DNA from: DATIYF01 sp035517775
Lineage (GTDB): Bacteria; Acidobacteriota; Terriglobia; Terriglobales; Acidobacteriaceae
DNA length: 21,894 nucleotides
Assembly: GCA_035517775.1 (NCBI GenBank)
Contig: DATIYF010000118.1
Span: 1 to 21,894, forward strand
Direction: 5' to 3'
Shown here piece after piece: positions 7,490 to 14,840 of the stretch; position 1 is the first letter of the stretch; the number at the start of each line of letters is the position of its first letter. The translations under genes were made by a program, and so were the position numbers. A model generated the notes under the pieces. The model worked only from the letters and a program-made list of their open reading frames with translations. It was not told the DNA's origin and did no database searches.

Positions 7490-9157
7490 ATGGCAAAACC
7501 CATCTTACTGAGCGTGGATGACGACTCCGCCGTATTGCGCGCCATCGAGCGCGATCTGCGCTCGCAGTACGGCGCCGAGTATCGGGTGATCGGAAGCGAC
7601 TCTCCCGTTGCCGCACTCGATCTTTTGAAGCAATTGAAGCTCCGCAATGATGGCGTGGCGCTGCTGCTGGCCGACCAGCGCATGCCCCACATGGATGGCG
7701 TGGGCTTCCTGCAAGAAGCGCGGCAGATTTTTCCCGGCGCGAAGAGAGCTCTGCTCACCGCCTATGCTGACACTACCGCCGCCATCAGCGCCATCAATCA
7801 AGCCAACATTGATTATTTCTTTCTCAAGCCCTGGGACCCGCCGGCTGAACATCTTTACCCGCCGTTAGATGATCTGCTGGATGACTGGCAGGCTTCCTAC
7901 CGGCCCGCCTTCCAGGGAATTCAGGTTTTGGGCACGCGATGGTCGCCGAAGTCCTACGAGTTGCGCGATTTCCTGGCCCGCAACCACGTTCCCTATCAGT
8001 GGATTGATGTGGAGCTCTCGGCCAACGATCCCGAAACCAAGCGCTTGCTGGAAGCGCTGGGGCCGGAAGCGAGCCGTCTGCCGGTGGTGCTCTTTCCCGA
8101 TGGCACCAAACTCCTGGAAAGCGCGCCCACCGAACTGGCGCAGAAGGTTGGACTGCGCACCCGCGCCCAGACCGATTTTTATGATCTTGCGATCGTCGGC
8201 GGCGGGCCGGCCGGACTGGCCGCGGCCGTGTACGGCGCCTCGGAAGGCCTGCATACGGTGATGATCGAGCGCGAGGCCCCGGGCGGCCAGGCGGGCATGA
8301 GTTCGCGCATTGAAAACTACCTTGGCTTTCCCTCTGGCCTGAGCGGCGGCGACCTCGCCCGCCGGGCCGTGGTGCAAGCTCAACGCTTCGGAGTAGAAAT
8401 TCTTTCGCAGGAAGCGGTCGGCGTTCGCACGGAAGGCCCGTACCGCATCGTCAGGCTGGCTGATGGGAACGAGATTTCCTGCCATGCGTTGATGATTGCA
8501 ACCGGAGTGCAATGGCGGCGGCTGGAAGCGGAGGGAATTGATCGCCTGCAGGGAGCCGGTGTTTACTATGGCGGCGGCGCCACCGAGGCGCTCTCTTGTA
8601 AAGGAGAGAGCGTCTATGTTGTGGGCGGGGCCAATTCCGCCGGACAGGCGGCCATTAATTTTTCCCGTTACGCCGAGCGGGTGGTGATTCTGGTGCGCGG
8701 CGAATCGCTGGCCAGCAGCATGTCGCAATATCTCATTGACCAGGTAAAGGCGACGCCTAATATCCAGCTCTGGACCCATGCCAGCGTGGCCGAAGTGCAT
8801 GGCGAAAGCCATCTCGAAGAAATTTCCATTCTGTGCTCCGATACCAGCAAGGTAGAGCGCGTGCCCGCCAATGCCATGTTCATTTTTATCGGAGCTCTGC
8901 CGCGCACGGATTGGCTGGCCGGCATGATCGAGCGCGATGAGCGCGGGTTTATCCTCACCGGCCCGGACCTCATGCACGGAGGCCAGCGCCCTAAAGGATG
9001 GGCCCCTGATCGTGATCCCTATTTGTTGGAGACCAATGTTCCCGGCATCTTCGCCGTCGGGGACGTGCGGCACGGTTCGGTGAAACGGGTCGCCTCCGGC
9101 GTGGGCGAAGGATCAGTGGCGGTGCAGTTCATCCATCAGTACTTGAGCAAGGTCTAA
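7490..9157 (+). CDS. Fused response-regulator receiver / glutaredoxin-like / thioredoxin-reductase-like flavoprotein
   Basis: Three domains in 555 residues. Residues 4-125 are a CheY-like receiver with acidic residues D10-D12, phosphoacceptor D62 in ADQRMP, T90 and K113. Residues 143-222 resemble a glutaredoxin/thioredoxin fold (LPVVLFPDG at 197-205) but have no cysteine at the active-site loop, which reads WSPKS. Residues 230-555 are a class II pyridine-nucleotide disulfide reductase with FAD site GGGPAG (237-242), nucleotide-site motif GGANSA (379-384) and C-terminal AVGDVRHGSVKRVASGVGEG. The redox CxxC of thioredoxin reductase is absent (YYGGGATEA); the whole protein has only C331, C370 and C449. 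It thus resembles the actinobacterial reductases fused to cyclic-nucleotide-binding domains. The kinase gene starts at the next base, so it is the likely phosphodonor. The electron acceptor is unknown. Confidence 0.9.
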   Translation: MAKPILLSVDDDSAVLRAIERDLRSQYGAEYRVIGSDSPVAALDLLKQLKLRNDGVALLLADQRMPHMDGVGFLQEARQIFPGAKRALLTAYADTTAAISAINQANIDYFFLKPWDPPAEHLYPPLDDLLDDWQASYRPAFQGIQVLGTRWSPKSYELRDFLARNHVPYQWIDVELSANDPETKRLLEALGPEASRLPVVLFPDGTKLLESAPTELAQKVGLRTRAQTDFYDLAIVGGGPAGLAAAVYGASEGLHTVMIEREAPGGQAGMSSRIENYLGFPSGLSGGDLARRAVVQAQRFGVEILSQEAVGVRTEGPYRIVRLADGNEISCHALMIATGVQWRRLEAEGIDRLQGAGVYYGGGATEALSCKGESVYVVGGANSAGQAAINFSRYAERVVILVRGESLASSMSQYLIDQVKATPNIQLWTHASVAEVHGESHLEEISILCSDTSKVERVPANAMFIFIGALPRTDWLAGMIERDERGFILTGPDLMHGGQRPKGWAPDRDPYLLETNVPGIFAVGDVRHGSVKRVASGVGEGSVAVQFIHQYLSKV

Positions 9158-10543
9158 ATGGTTGACAAGTCGGAACTGCTCGGCGTGCCCGTCTTCGCCG
9201 GCCTGCCGGAAGATCAGATCACCTGGTTTCTCAGCCAGGCGCAGGAAGTTCATCTGCAGCCCGGCGAAATTTATGTCCGCGAGAATGACCCCGCCAATGC
9301 CATGTTCGTGGTCCTGGCGGGGGAGCTTCAGGCGCGCCGCGAAATGGGCGGCGAGATCATTGTCGTCTCCTCCAAGCCCGGCGCGGTTACTGGCATCCTC
9401 CCTTTTTCCCGCATGAAGCAGTCCGTGGTCACCGGCCGCGCCCTTACGGAAAGCCGCCTGCTACGATTTCCCGCCGCGAAGTTTCCCGAGCTGGTGCAGA
9501 GAATGCCCGAGCTGGCCCAACGCCTGGTGGGCGTGATGTCGGACCGGATTCGCGAATTCACCCGCATGGAGCAACAGCGCGACCGGCTGGCGGCGCTGGG
9601 CAAGCTCTCTGCCGGGCTGGCCCACGAGCTCAACAATCCCGCTTCGGCGGCGAAGCGGGCTGCCGGCCAGCTACGCGATATTTTGAAGCGCATTCGCGAT
9701 GCCAGCCATGAGCTGGGCCGCCGCCAGCTTACCCCGGCGGATAAATCTGAAATCGAACGGCTGGAAGCCTCGCTTACCCAGGCCCAGGGCGCTCCTCCCG
9801 ATGCTTTAACCATAAGCGACCTCGAAGACCGGCTCGACTCTCTGCTCCGCAGCCACGGCCAGAACGATCTGTGGCAGCTGGCCGCGGCCCTGGCGCGCAG
9901 GAATGTTCAGCCCGCCGTCCTGGAGCAACTGTTCGGCGCGCTGGAGGCGGGCACGGCGCGGGCGGCGCTGGTGCGCATCTCGGCTTCGGTGGAAGTCGCG
10001 GACCTGCTCAATGAAATCGAAAGCAGCACTTCGCGCATTTCCGATCTGGTGCGCGCCATCAAGGAATATACCTTCATGGACCAGGCGCCGGTGCAGAACG
10101 TGGATGTGGTCAAAAGCCTGGAAACTACCCTGACGATTCTGAACCACAAACTGAAGCGGGGCGTGACCGTGCAGCGCGACTATCACCCGGTTCCGCTTCT
10201 GGTGAATTCCTTTGGTAGCGAGTTGAGCCAGGTCTGGACCAACTTGATTGACAACGCGATTGACGCCATGGCAGGAAACGGCGAGCTTCGTGTGCGCACA
10301 TTTCGTGATGACAGTTGCGTGGTGGTCGAGATTGGCGATAACGGCCCAGGCATCTCTCCCGAAATTCAGGCGCACATGTTTGAACCGTTTTTCACCACCA
10401 AGGGCGTGGGCGAAGGCACGGGGCTCGGCCTTGATGCCGTGCAACGAATCGTGAAGAAGCACCGGGGCACGATCCAGGTCAACTCCCGGCCCGGGGACAC
10501 GCGCTTCCAGGTTTTCCTGCCGCTGGCGGAAGCGCAGAATTAG
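9158..10543 (+). CDS. Soluble histidine kinase with N-terminal cyclic-nucleotide-binding-like domain
   Basis: 461 residues with no membrane segment. Residues 8-125 form a Crp/PKA-type sensor domain (PGEIYVREND, then FVVLAGEL), but the phosphate-binding cassette is degenerate (PGAVTGILPF), so cAMP binding is doubtful. The H-box LAALGKLSAGLAHELNNP (144-161) carries H156. An unusually long helical insert (about 175-300) separates it from the ATPase domain, which has N-box TNLIDNAIDAM (361-371), G1 DNGPGIS (394-400), F-box FEPFFTTKG and G2 GTGLGL (420-425). The ATG at 9158 directly follows the TAA of the receiver-reductase gene, so translation is coupled and the two are probably cognate partners. 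The sensed signal is unknown; a redox or nucleotide cue is plausible from context. Confidence 0.9.
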   Translation: MVDKSELLGVPVFAGLPEDQITWFLSQAQEVHLQPGEIYVRENDPANAMFVVLAGELQARREMGGEIIVVSSKPGAVTGILPFSRMKQSVVTGRALTESRLLRFPAAKFPELVQRMPELAQRLVGVMSDRIREFTRMEQQRDRLAALGKLSAGLAHELNNPASAAKRAAGQLRDILKRIRDASHELGRRQLTPADKSEIERLEASLTQAQGAPPDALTISDLEDRLDSLLRSHGQNDLWQLAAALARRNVQPAVLEQLFGALEAGTARAALVRISASVEVADLLNEIESSTSRISDLVRAIKEYTFMDQAPVQNVDVVKSLETTLTILNHKLKRGVTVQRDYHPVPLLVNSFGSELSQVWTNLIDNAIDAMAGNGELRVRTFRDDSCVVVEIGDNGPGISPEIQAHMFEPFFTTKGVGEGTGLGLDAVQRIVKKHRGTIQVNSRPGDTRFQVFLPLAEAQN

Positions 10544-10727
10544 TGGCCACAGATCCTCAGATATACCAACCCTGCGCGACGGCCCCTTTGCCTGCCCTAC
10601 GCTGGCAGAATCACTGAACAATCTGTTTATGGCAATGGATGAAATTTTCTGCCGCATCCGGATTCCCCTTTTTGCAGCACGCAGCTAAGAAATTCGACGC
10701 CAGGACAGTCATGGCGTTCGCAGCTGT

Positions 10728-10736
10728 GGGATAATC
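10728..10736 (+). promoter_or_regulatory. Extended -10 promoter element before the Gfo/Idh/MocA gene
   Basis: TGG followed by GATAAT forms an extended -10 box with no convincing -35 hexamer. Transcription would start near 10743, about 60 bases before the start codon. The 260 bases between the kinase and this gene otherwise hold no plus-strand gene. Confidence 0.35.
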
Positions 10737-10802
10737 TCTTTCCGCAAATACATCGAACGTCTTCGCGGCGTCTGACCAATTCTTAGGAGGAGGCGGAATT
10801 TT

Positions 10803-12167
10803 ATGGGAAAGTGGCCACTGAGTCGTCGTCAATTTCTAGGCATCAGCGCGGGAACCTTGGCAGCCGGAGCTGCCGGCAAAGTCACGCTTCTGCAGCCCGC
10901 TTTGCTTTCGGCCGCACCGCGGCCAGCTCCGCCCAGTGACACTCTCCGCTTCGCCAGCATCGGTACCGGCATTCGCGGCTGCGAGTTGCTGGAAGCTACC
11001 CTGCGCGTGCCTGGCATCGAATGCGTGGCGGTTTGCGATCTCTATGACGCGCGCCACATCGCCGCTCAGGAGGCTGTCAAGAAGCAGGTTCCCGCTACCC
11101 GCAATTACCATGAAATTCTCGACCGCAAGGATGTGGATGCGGTAATTGTCGCCGTTACCGACCACCAGCACCGCAAAGTGGTAGAGGATGCCTGCGCGGC
11201 CGGCAAAGACGTCTATTGCGAGAAGCCCATGTCGCACACCGTGGAAGACGGCTTTGCCATGGTCGCGGCCGTGCAGAAGGCAAAACGCATCATGCAGGTG
11301 GGCAGCCAGCGTGTCAGCTCGATTCTCTATGCCAAGGCGAAAGAGATTTACGATTCCGGCCGGCTGGGCGATGTCTATGCCATCGAAGCCTACTGGGACC
11401 GCAACAGCGCCAGCGGCGCCTGGGTTTATCCCATTCCTCCCGATGCTAGCGAGCAGACCATAGACTGGAACGCCTTTCTAGACGGTGCTCCCAAGCGGCC
11501 CTTCGATCCCATTCGCTTTTTCCGCTGGCGCTGCTTCGAAGATTACGGCGAGGGCCTGGCCGGCGACCTGTTCGTGCATTTGATCTCGGGCATTCATTTC
11601 ATCACCGGCACCCACCGCGTAGCGCAACGCGCGCAAACCGCCGGCGGGCTCTTCCGCTGGAAAGACGGGCGAGATTTTCCTGACCTCATCGAGACTTTCT
11701 ACGATTATCCGAATTTCCGTGTGATGGTGCGCTGCAACCTGAATAACGCCGGAGGAGAATTCATCGGTTTTTACGGCACCAAAGGCACCATGATTCTCAA
11801 CGAGAAGACCGTCAGCTACTCTCCGCAAGACACCCGCCCGAAGCCGGAAGACTATTCCATTTATGGCTGGCCGCTGGCCGCGCGTGAACAATACTTGAAG
11901 GAATGGGCGGAACAGCATCCTTTGCCCGCGCCTTTGGATTTCAAAGTGGATGAAGAGACCGAAGTGTTCGCCTTGCCCCCGGATTACAGCGATATTCCTG
12001 ACCACCAGGCGCACTTCTTCGATGCGGTGCGCACCCGCAAGCCGACGGTTGAGAATGAAGAGTTCGGCAACCACGCCGCCATCGGCTGCCATCTGGCGAA
12101 TTACGCGTATTTCAAGAAGGCAATTGCCGTGTGGGATGAATCTGGGCGGAAGATCACCAGTGGGTAA
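10803..12167 (+). CDS. Tat-exported Gfo/Idh/MocA-family oxidoreductase
   Basis: 454 residues. The N-terminus carries a twin-arginine signal, SRRQFLG (7-13), and a hydrophobic run to about A37, so the folded protein with bound cofactor should be exported to the periplasm. The Rossmann motif is GTGIRG (54-59), and CEKPM (139-143) contains the lysine typical of this dehydrogenase superfamily. Such Tat-Gfo proteins usually act on sugars or cyclitols with tightly bound NAD(P), but the substrate here cannot be told. The start is firm: TAGGAGGAGG at 10784-10793 precedes the ATG by nine bases. No sugar transporter or glycosidase is adjacent. It converges with the small minus-strand gene 24 bases downstream. 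Confidence 0.9.
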   Translation: MGKWPLSRRQFLGISAGTLAAGAAGKVTLLQPALLSAAPRPAPPSDTLRFASIGTGIRGCELLEATLRVPGIECVAVCDLYDARHIAAQEAVKKQVPATRNYHEILDRKDVDAVIVAVTDHQHRKVVEDACAAGKDVYCEKPMSHTVEDGFAMVAAVQKAKRIMQVGSQRVSSILYAKAKEIYDSGRLGDVYAIEAYWDRNSASGAWVYPIPPDASEQTIDWNAFLDGAPKRPFDPIRFFRWRCFEDYGEGLAGDLFVHLISGIHFITGTHRVAQRAQTAGGLFRWKDGRDFPDLIETFYDYPNFRVMVRCNLNNAGGEFIGFYGTKGTMILNEKTVSYSPQDTRPKPEDYSIYGWPLAAREQYLKEWAEQHPLPAPLDFKVDEETEVFALPPDYSDIPDHQAHFFDAVRTRKPTVENEEFGNHAAIGCHLANYAYFKKAIAVWDESGRKITSG

Positions 12168-12191
12168 GATGCACTGAGCTTGTCTAAGCCG

Positions 12192-12392
12192 TCAGTTCGG
12201 CCGGGCTTCGCCCTGCATCTCGGACAAGACCACGCGCCTCCGGGTACGGCGCATGGTGGCCCAGTCATAGTCATAGGCAGCGCCGCAGACCAGGCAAACC
12301 TGATAATACTGGCCATGTGTGCCGGTATGCGGCCAGGAAAATTGGTGCCGGCAAAAAACCTGCAATAGCCGCTCCAGCCATGGCGTATTCAC
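12192..12392 (-). CDS. Small Cys/His-rich conserved protein, function unknown
   Basis: A 66-residue protein with a GTG start and AAAGGAG about ten bases upstream on the minus strand. It contains CRHQFSWP (14-21), then YQVCLVCGAAYDYDW, giving C14, H16, C33 and C36, enough for one zinc site, and a basic tail MRRTRRR. I recall similar short proteins (a Cys-Arg-His start, a CxxCG knuckle and a YDW motif) from acidobacterial genomes, but no function is known to me. It could be a small zinc ribbon acting on nucleic acid or in a complex. The convergent position after the Gfo gene and the intact frame favour a real gene. Confidence 0.6.
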   Translation of the reverse strand: MNTPWLERLLQVFCRHQFSWPHTGTHGQYYQVCLVCGAAYDYDWATMRRTRRRVVLSEMQGEARPN

Positions 12393-12869
12393 CTTGAATC
12401 CACTCCTTTGCTGCTCTGCTACCCAAGCCTGGGTGGCGCTGAGCCTTCATCTGTGAGGTTTAAGATCGTGGAGTTTGGCATCGCGAAGCGATCACAGGTT
12501 AGCCGAAAACACGTAATCGGAAAACCTGGTTTCCGGACCATGGCGCGCTTTGCGCAGGGACAATCTCTGGTCTCATTACCCCTTCTAAACTGCTGAATGA
12601 ACGGGCTCGCGGGTACGAGCACCTGAGCTTGCGGTTTCCTTCGCCGACTGCCGCGATTTGGCAAAAGCCTTGCTGGACGCGGCATTTGGCATCATTTCGC
12701 CAGGAGGGTAACGGGCCACCGCCATGCCCGGCATTGCCCGGTTGAACATGCCGGCAGGCGCACTACAGTTCCAGAGCAAAAAGCAAAACTGCGATAAGTT
12801 ACTCGTGCTGCGAAGCGCGGAACGTTGCCCGCCCAAGGGGTGCGCGCTCGCCGCCACAGGCCAACCACT
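12393..12869. other. Intergenic stretch before the PilZ-like gene
   Basis: About 480 bases with no gene I can support. A minus-strand frame over 12585-12749 could encode a short basic peptide but lacks a ribosome site and family resemblance. No tRNA cloverleaf, terminator or clear promoter was found. The stretch should hold the control regions of the divergent small gene on the left and the PilZ-like gene on the right. Confidence 0.4.
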
Positions 12870-14273
12870 ATGCACAGCGTGAATGTTCCGGCGCCCGCGC
12901 GGCGCAGTTCGAGAGTCCCGTTGAGTGTCCCTTTACTCGTGACCGGCACGGAGCCGAACTCCCGCTTTTCCGAAGTCTGCAAAACATTAGTGGTCAGTCC
13001 GCACGGCTGCGCTTTCCATTCTCCCGTGAAGCTGGAAGCCGGCATCGCCGTCTATTTTCAAAGTAAAGACGGTCGCCGGGCGACAGCGCACATCGTGGAC
13101 TGCCAGCCTATGGGTCTTGGCCAGCAGGGCTGGCGGCTGGGCGCGCGGCTGGATCGTCCGGAAAACTTCTGGGGGGTGAAAACCGTTCCCATGGATTGGC
13201 AACGGATAAAAGAAAATCCTGGCGTCATGACCGATTCTGCTGCCGACCATGTGATTCTTGAGGAAGCCGCGGAGCAAGTCTCAGACGATCACTTGCGCGC
13301 CCTGGTGGCCGAGATTGTTCGTCCACTGAACGCCGAGGTCACAGAGCTGCGGGAAAAGCTGGCTCGCAGCGGCGGCAAGCGCAGCCAGTTCGAAATTTCG
13401 CTTTCGCACATTCCTCCCGAGGTGGAAGAGAAACTCGGCGCCAGATTGCAGCAGGACCTCGGCGCTCAGACCCTGCAACAGACGCGGCAACTCTCGGAGC
13501 AGGTGCTGGCCTCGGCACAGGCTGCCATTGAGCAGAAAATAAGTGAGGCCCAAGGCCGGTTCCATCAGCAGCTCATGCAGGAGCTGCGGGCGGTCGAGCA
13601 GCGCGCTCAGGCATTCTCCGCGCAGTTGAGTGAGGCCGTGCGTTCGCAGTTCCACTCCGGGGCCGAGCAGCTTCAGCAACAGACCGCGGAAGCTGGCGCC
13701 GGCCTGCAGCGCCGTAGCGAAGAGCTGCTTCAGCACCTGCAGCACCGGCTCAGCCAGGAGCATGACCTGCACCGCCGGGAGATTCACAAGGTGCGGGAAA
13801 CGGTTGCTTCTGAACTTTCGCAGCAGCAGGCGCAGGTCTCTGATCTGGGCGGACGCGTTGCCGCGCTGGACAAATCCGCGCGCCGGCTTGAGGCGGGCAT
13901 GGAGGCCCACCTGGAGCAACTCGCCGGCGACATCATTGCCAGCGCCCGCAATCAGCTCGAAGGCGCCGTCGAGGCGGTGCTGAAAGAATTAGGAACCCGG
14001 AATGCCAAGGAGATCGGCCATCAGCTCGAGGAGGCCTGTGCGCGCCTGAAGAACATCGAGAGCAGCATTGAGACTTCCGTCTCTGCGGTGCTTCGCAGCC
14101 AGGTCACCGAGACCCTGGTTTCCTTCGGCCAAACCATGGAAGCGTTGGCCCAGGGCTCGGTAGAACGTTGGCGGCTGGCCCTCACCCGGGATTTCAATTC
14201 TCTGGCCAGAATTCTGGGAGAGCAGGTTCGAGCCGAGAGCATCTCCGAGGGCAATGGAAGCCTGCCCGCGTGA
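12870..14273 (+). CDS. PilZ-like domain protein with long coiled coil
   Basis: 467 residues from the ATG at 12870 (the frame is open back to 12825, but family similarity begins at RRSSRVPLSV). Residues 10-105 look like a PilZ domain: RRSSR (11-15) supplies the arginine motif and VVSPHG (41-46) stands for the usual [D/N]xSxxG, with the acidic residue replaced. If active it would bind cyclic di-GMP. Residues from about 125 to 445 are rich in Gln, Glu, Ala and Leu with heptad-like spacing, predicting a long coiled coil that resembles the cytoplasmic stalk of chemoreceptors or a TolC/SMC-like rod. There is no membrane segment. It may be a structural or motility adaptor switched by cyclic di-GMP; this is inference. 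It lies some 180 bases upstream of rbfA with its own downstream gap, so probably not co-transcribed. Confidence 0.75.
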   Translation: MHSVNVPAPARRSSRVPLSVPLLVTGTEPNSRFSEVCKTLVVSPHGCAFHSPVKLEAGIAVYFQSKDGRRATAHIVDCQPMGLGQQGWRLGARLDRPENFWGVKTVPMDWQRIKENPGVMTDSAADHVILEEAAEQVSDDHLRALVAEIVRPLNAEVTELREKLARSGGKRSQFEISLSHIPPEVEEKLGARLQQDLGAQTLQQTRQLSEQVLASAQAAIEQKISEAQGRFHQQLMQELRAVEQRAQAFSAQLSEAVRSQFHSGAEQLQQQTAEAGAGLQRRSEELLQHLQHRLSQEHDLHRREIHKVRETVASELSQQQAQVSDLGGRVAALDKSARRLEAGMEAHLEQLAGDIIASARNQLEGAVEAVLKELGTRNAKEIGHQLEEACARLKNIESSIETSVSAVLRSQVTETLVSFGQTMEALAQGSVERWRLALTRDFNSLARILGEQVRAESISEGNGSLPA

Positions 14274-14395
14274 GCACGCGAAGAATTCGCAGCGGTGGAA
14301 TCGCGCTGAATTCGCTCGCGCTCGCATTCGCAGCTTTAGACTCTCCAATAACTTCCTGTAACTAACCGACTTACACTTGTCCTGATTCACCCGCC

Positions 14396-14423
14396 TGCCT
14401 TTCCCTCCGTTTTCTGGTATGCT
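14396..14423 (+). promoter_or_regulatory. Promoter for rbfA-nrnA
   Basis: TGCCTT at 14396-14401 and TATGCT at 14418-14423 are spaced by 16 bases, and the -10 box is preceded by TGG, giving an extended -10. The same TATGCT box occurs before the ABC operon at 2022-2027. Transcription would start near 14430, about 20 bases before the rbfA start. Confidence 0.45.
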
Positions 14424-14450
14424 CAATGGTTTTTACCCCGGGGTGATGAA

Positions 14451-14816
14451 GTGGAACGGCGCGGGCAGAAGTACCATCGCGAACGCCTGGGAGAGGCCCT
14501 GCGCGAGGAAATCGAAACCATGGTGGAGGGGGAGCTGGGCGATCCGCGCATCGGGTTGGTCAGCGTCAGCGCCGTGCAGTTGGCGGAAGACAGCCGCTCG
14601 GCGCACGTTCTGGTTGCAGTGGAGGGCGATGATCGCGAGGCGCAGCGCGCGCTCGAGGGATTGCAGGGCGCGGCCGGCTACATTCGCCGCGAACTGGCTG
14701 AGCGCCTGCATCTGCGGCGTCCGCCCGAGCTCTTTTTTCAGCTCGACCGCTCGGAACACTACGCTGCCCGGGTGGAAGAATTGTTGAAGCGTACAACCAG
14801 GAAACGGAACCAGTGA
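14451..14816 (+). CDS. rbfA: Ribosome-binding factor A
   Basis: A 121-residue KH-fold protein that binds the 30S subunit and assists late 16S rRNA maturation, important in cold. The start MERRGQKYHRERLGEALREE and the DPRIG (31-35) followed by alternating beta strands up to VAVEG match the family over its full length. A GTG start at 14451 fits both the alignment and the GGGGTGAT at 14440-14447. In many bacteria rbfA lies in the nusA-infB-rbfA-truB operon; here neither infB nor truB flanks it, and only the DHH phosphoesterase neighbour, also common beside rbfA, is retained. It has its own promoter. Confidence 0.9.
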   Translation: MERRGQKYHRERLGEALREEIETMVEGELGDPRIGLVSVSAVQLAEDSRSAHVLVAVEGDDREAQRALEGLQGAAGYIRRELAERLHLRRPPELFFQLDRSEHYAARVEELLKRTTRKRNQ

Positions 14817-14819
14817 AGA

Positions 14820-14836
14820 CCCGGCGGGGGGCCGGG
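14820..14836 (+). repeat. GC hairpin immediately before the nrnA start
   Basis: CCCGGC and GCCGGG face each other across GGGGG, ending four bases before the ATG. In the mRNA it would occlude the ribosome site, so translation of nrnA may depend on ribosomes arriving from rbfA, whose stop is 24 bases upstream. Confidence 0.4.
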
Positions 14837-14840
14837 CGGG

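Noticed and set aside
7865..9073. A 402-codon minus-strand frame
   Set aside because: It is antisense to the receiver-reductase gene, which has well-defined FAD and receiver motifs on the plus strand. No motif appears on the minus strand.
12585..12875. A minus-strand frame with a possible short basic peptide
   Set aside because: There is no ribosome site, no recognised family and a low-complexity Ser/Ala/Lys composition; it also overlaps the PilZ-like gene start.
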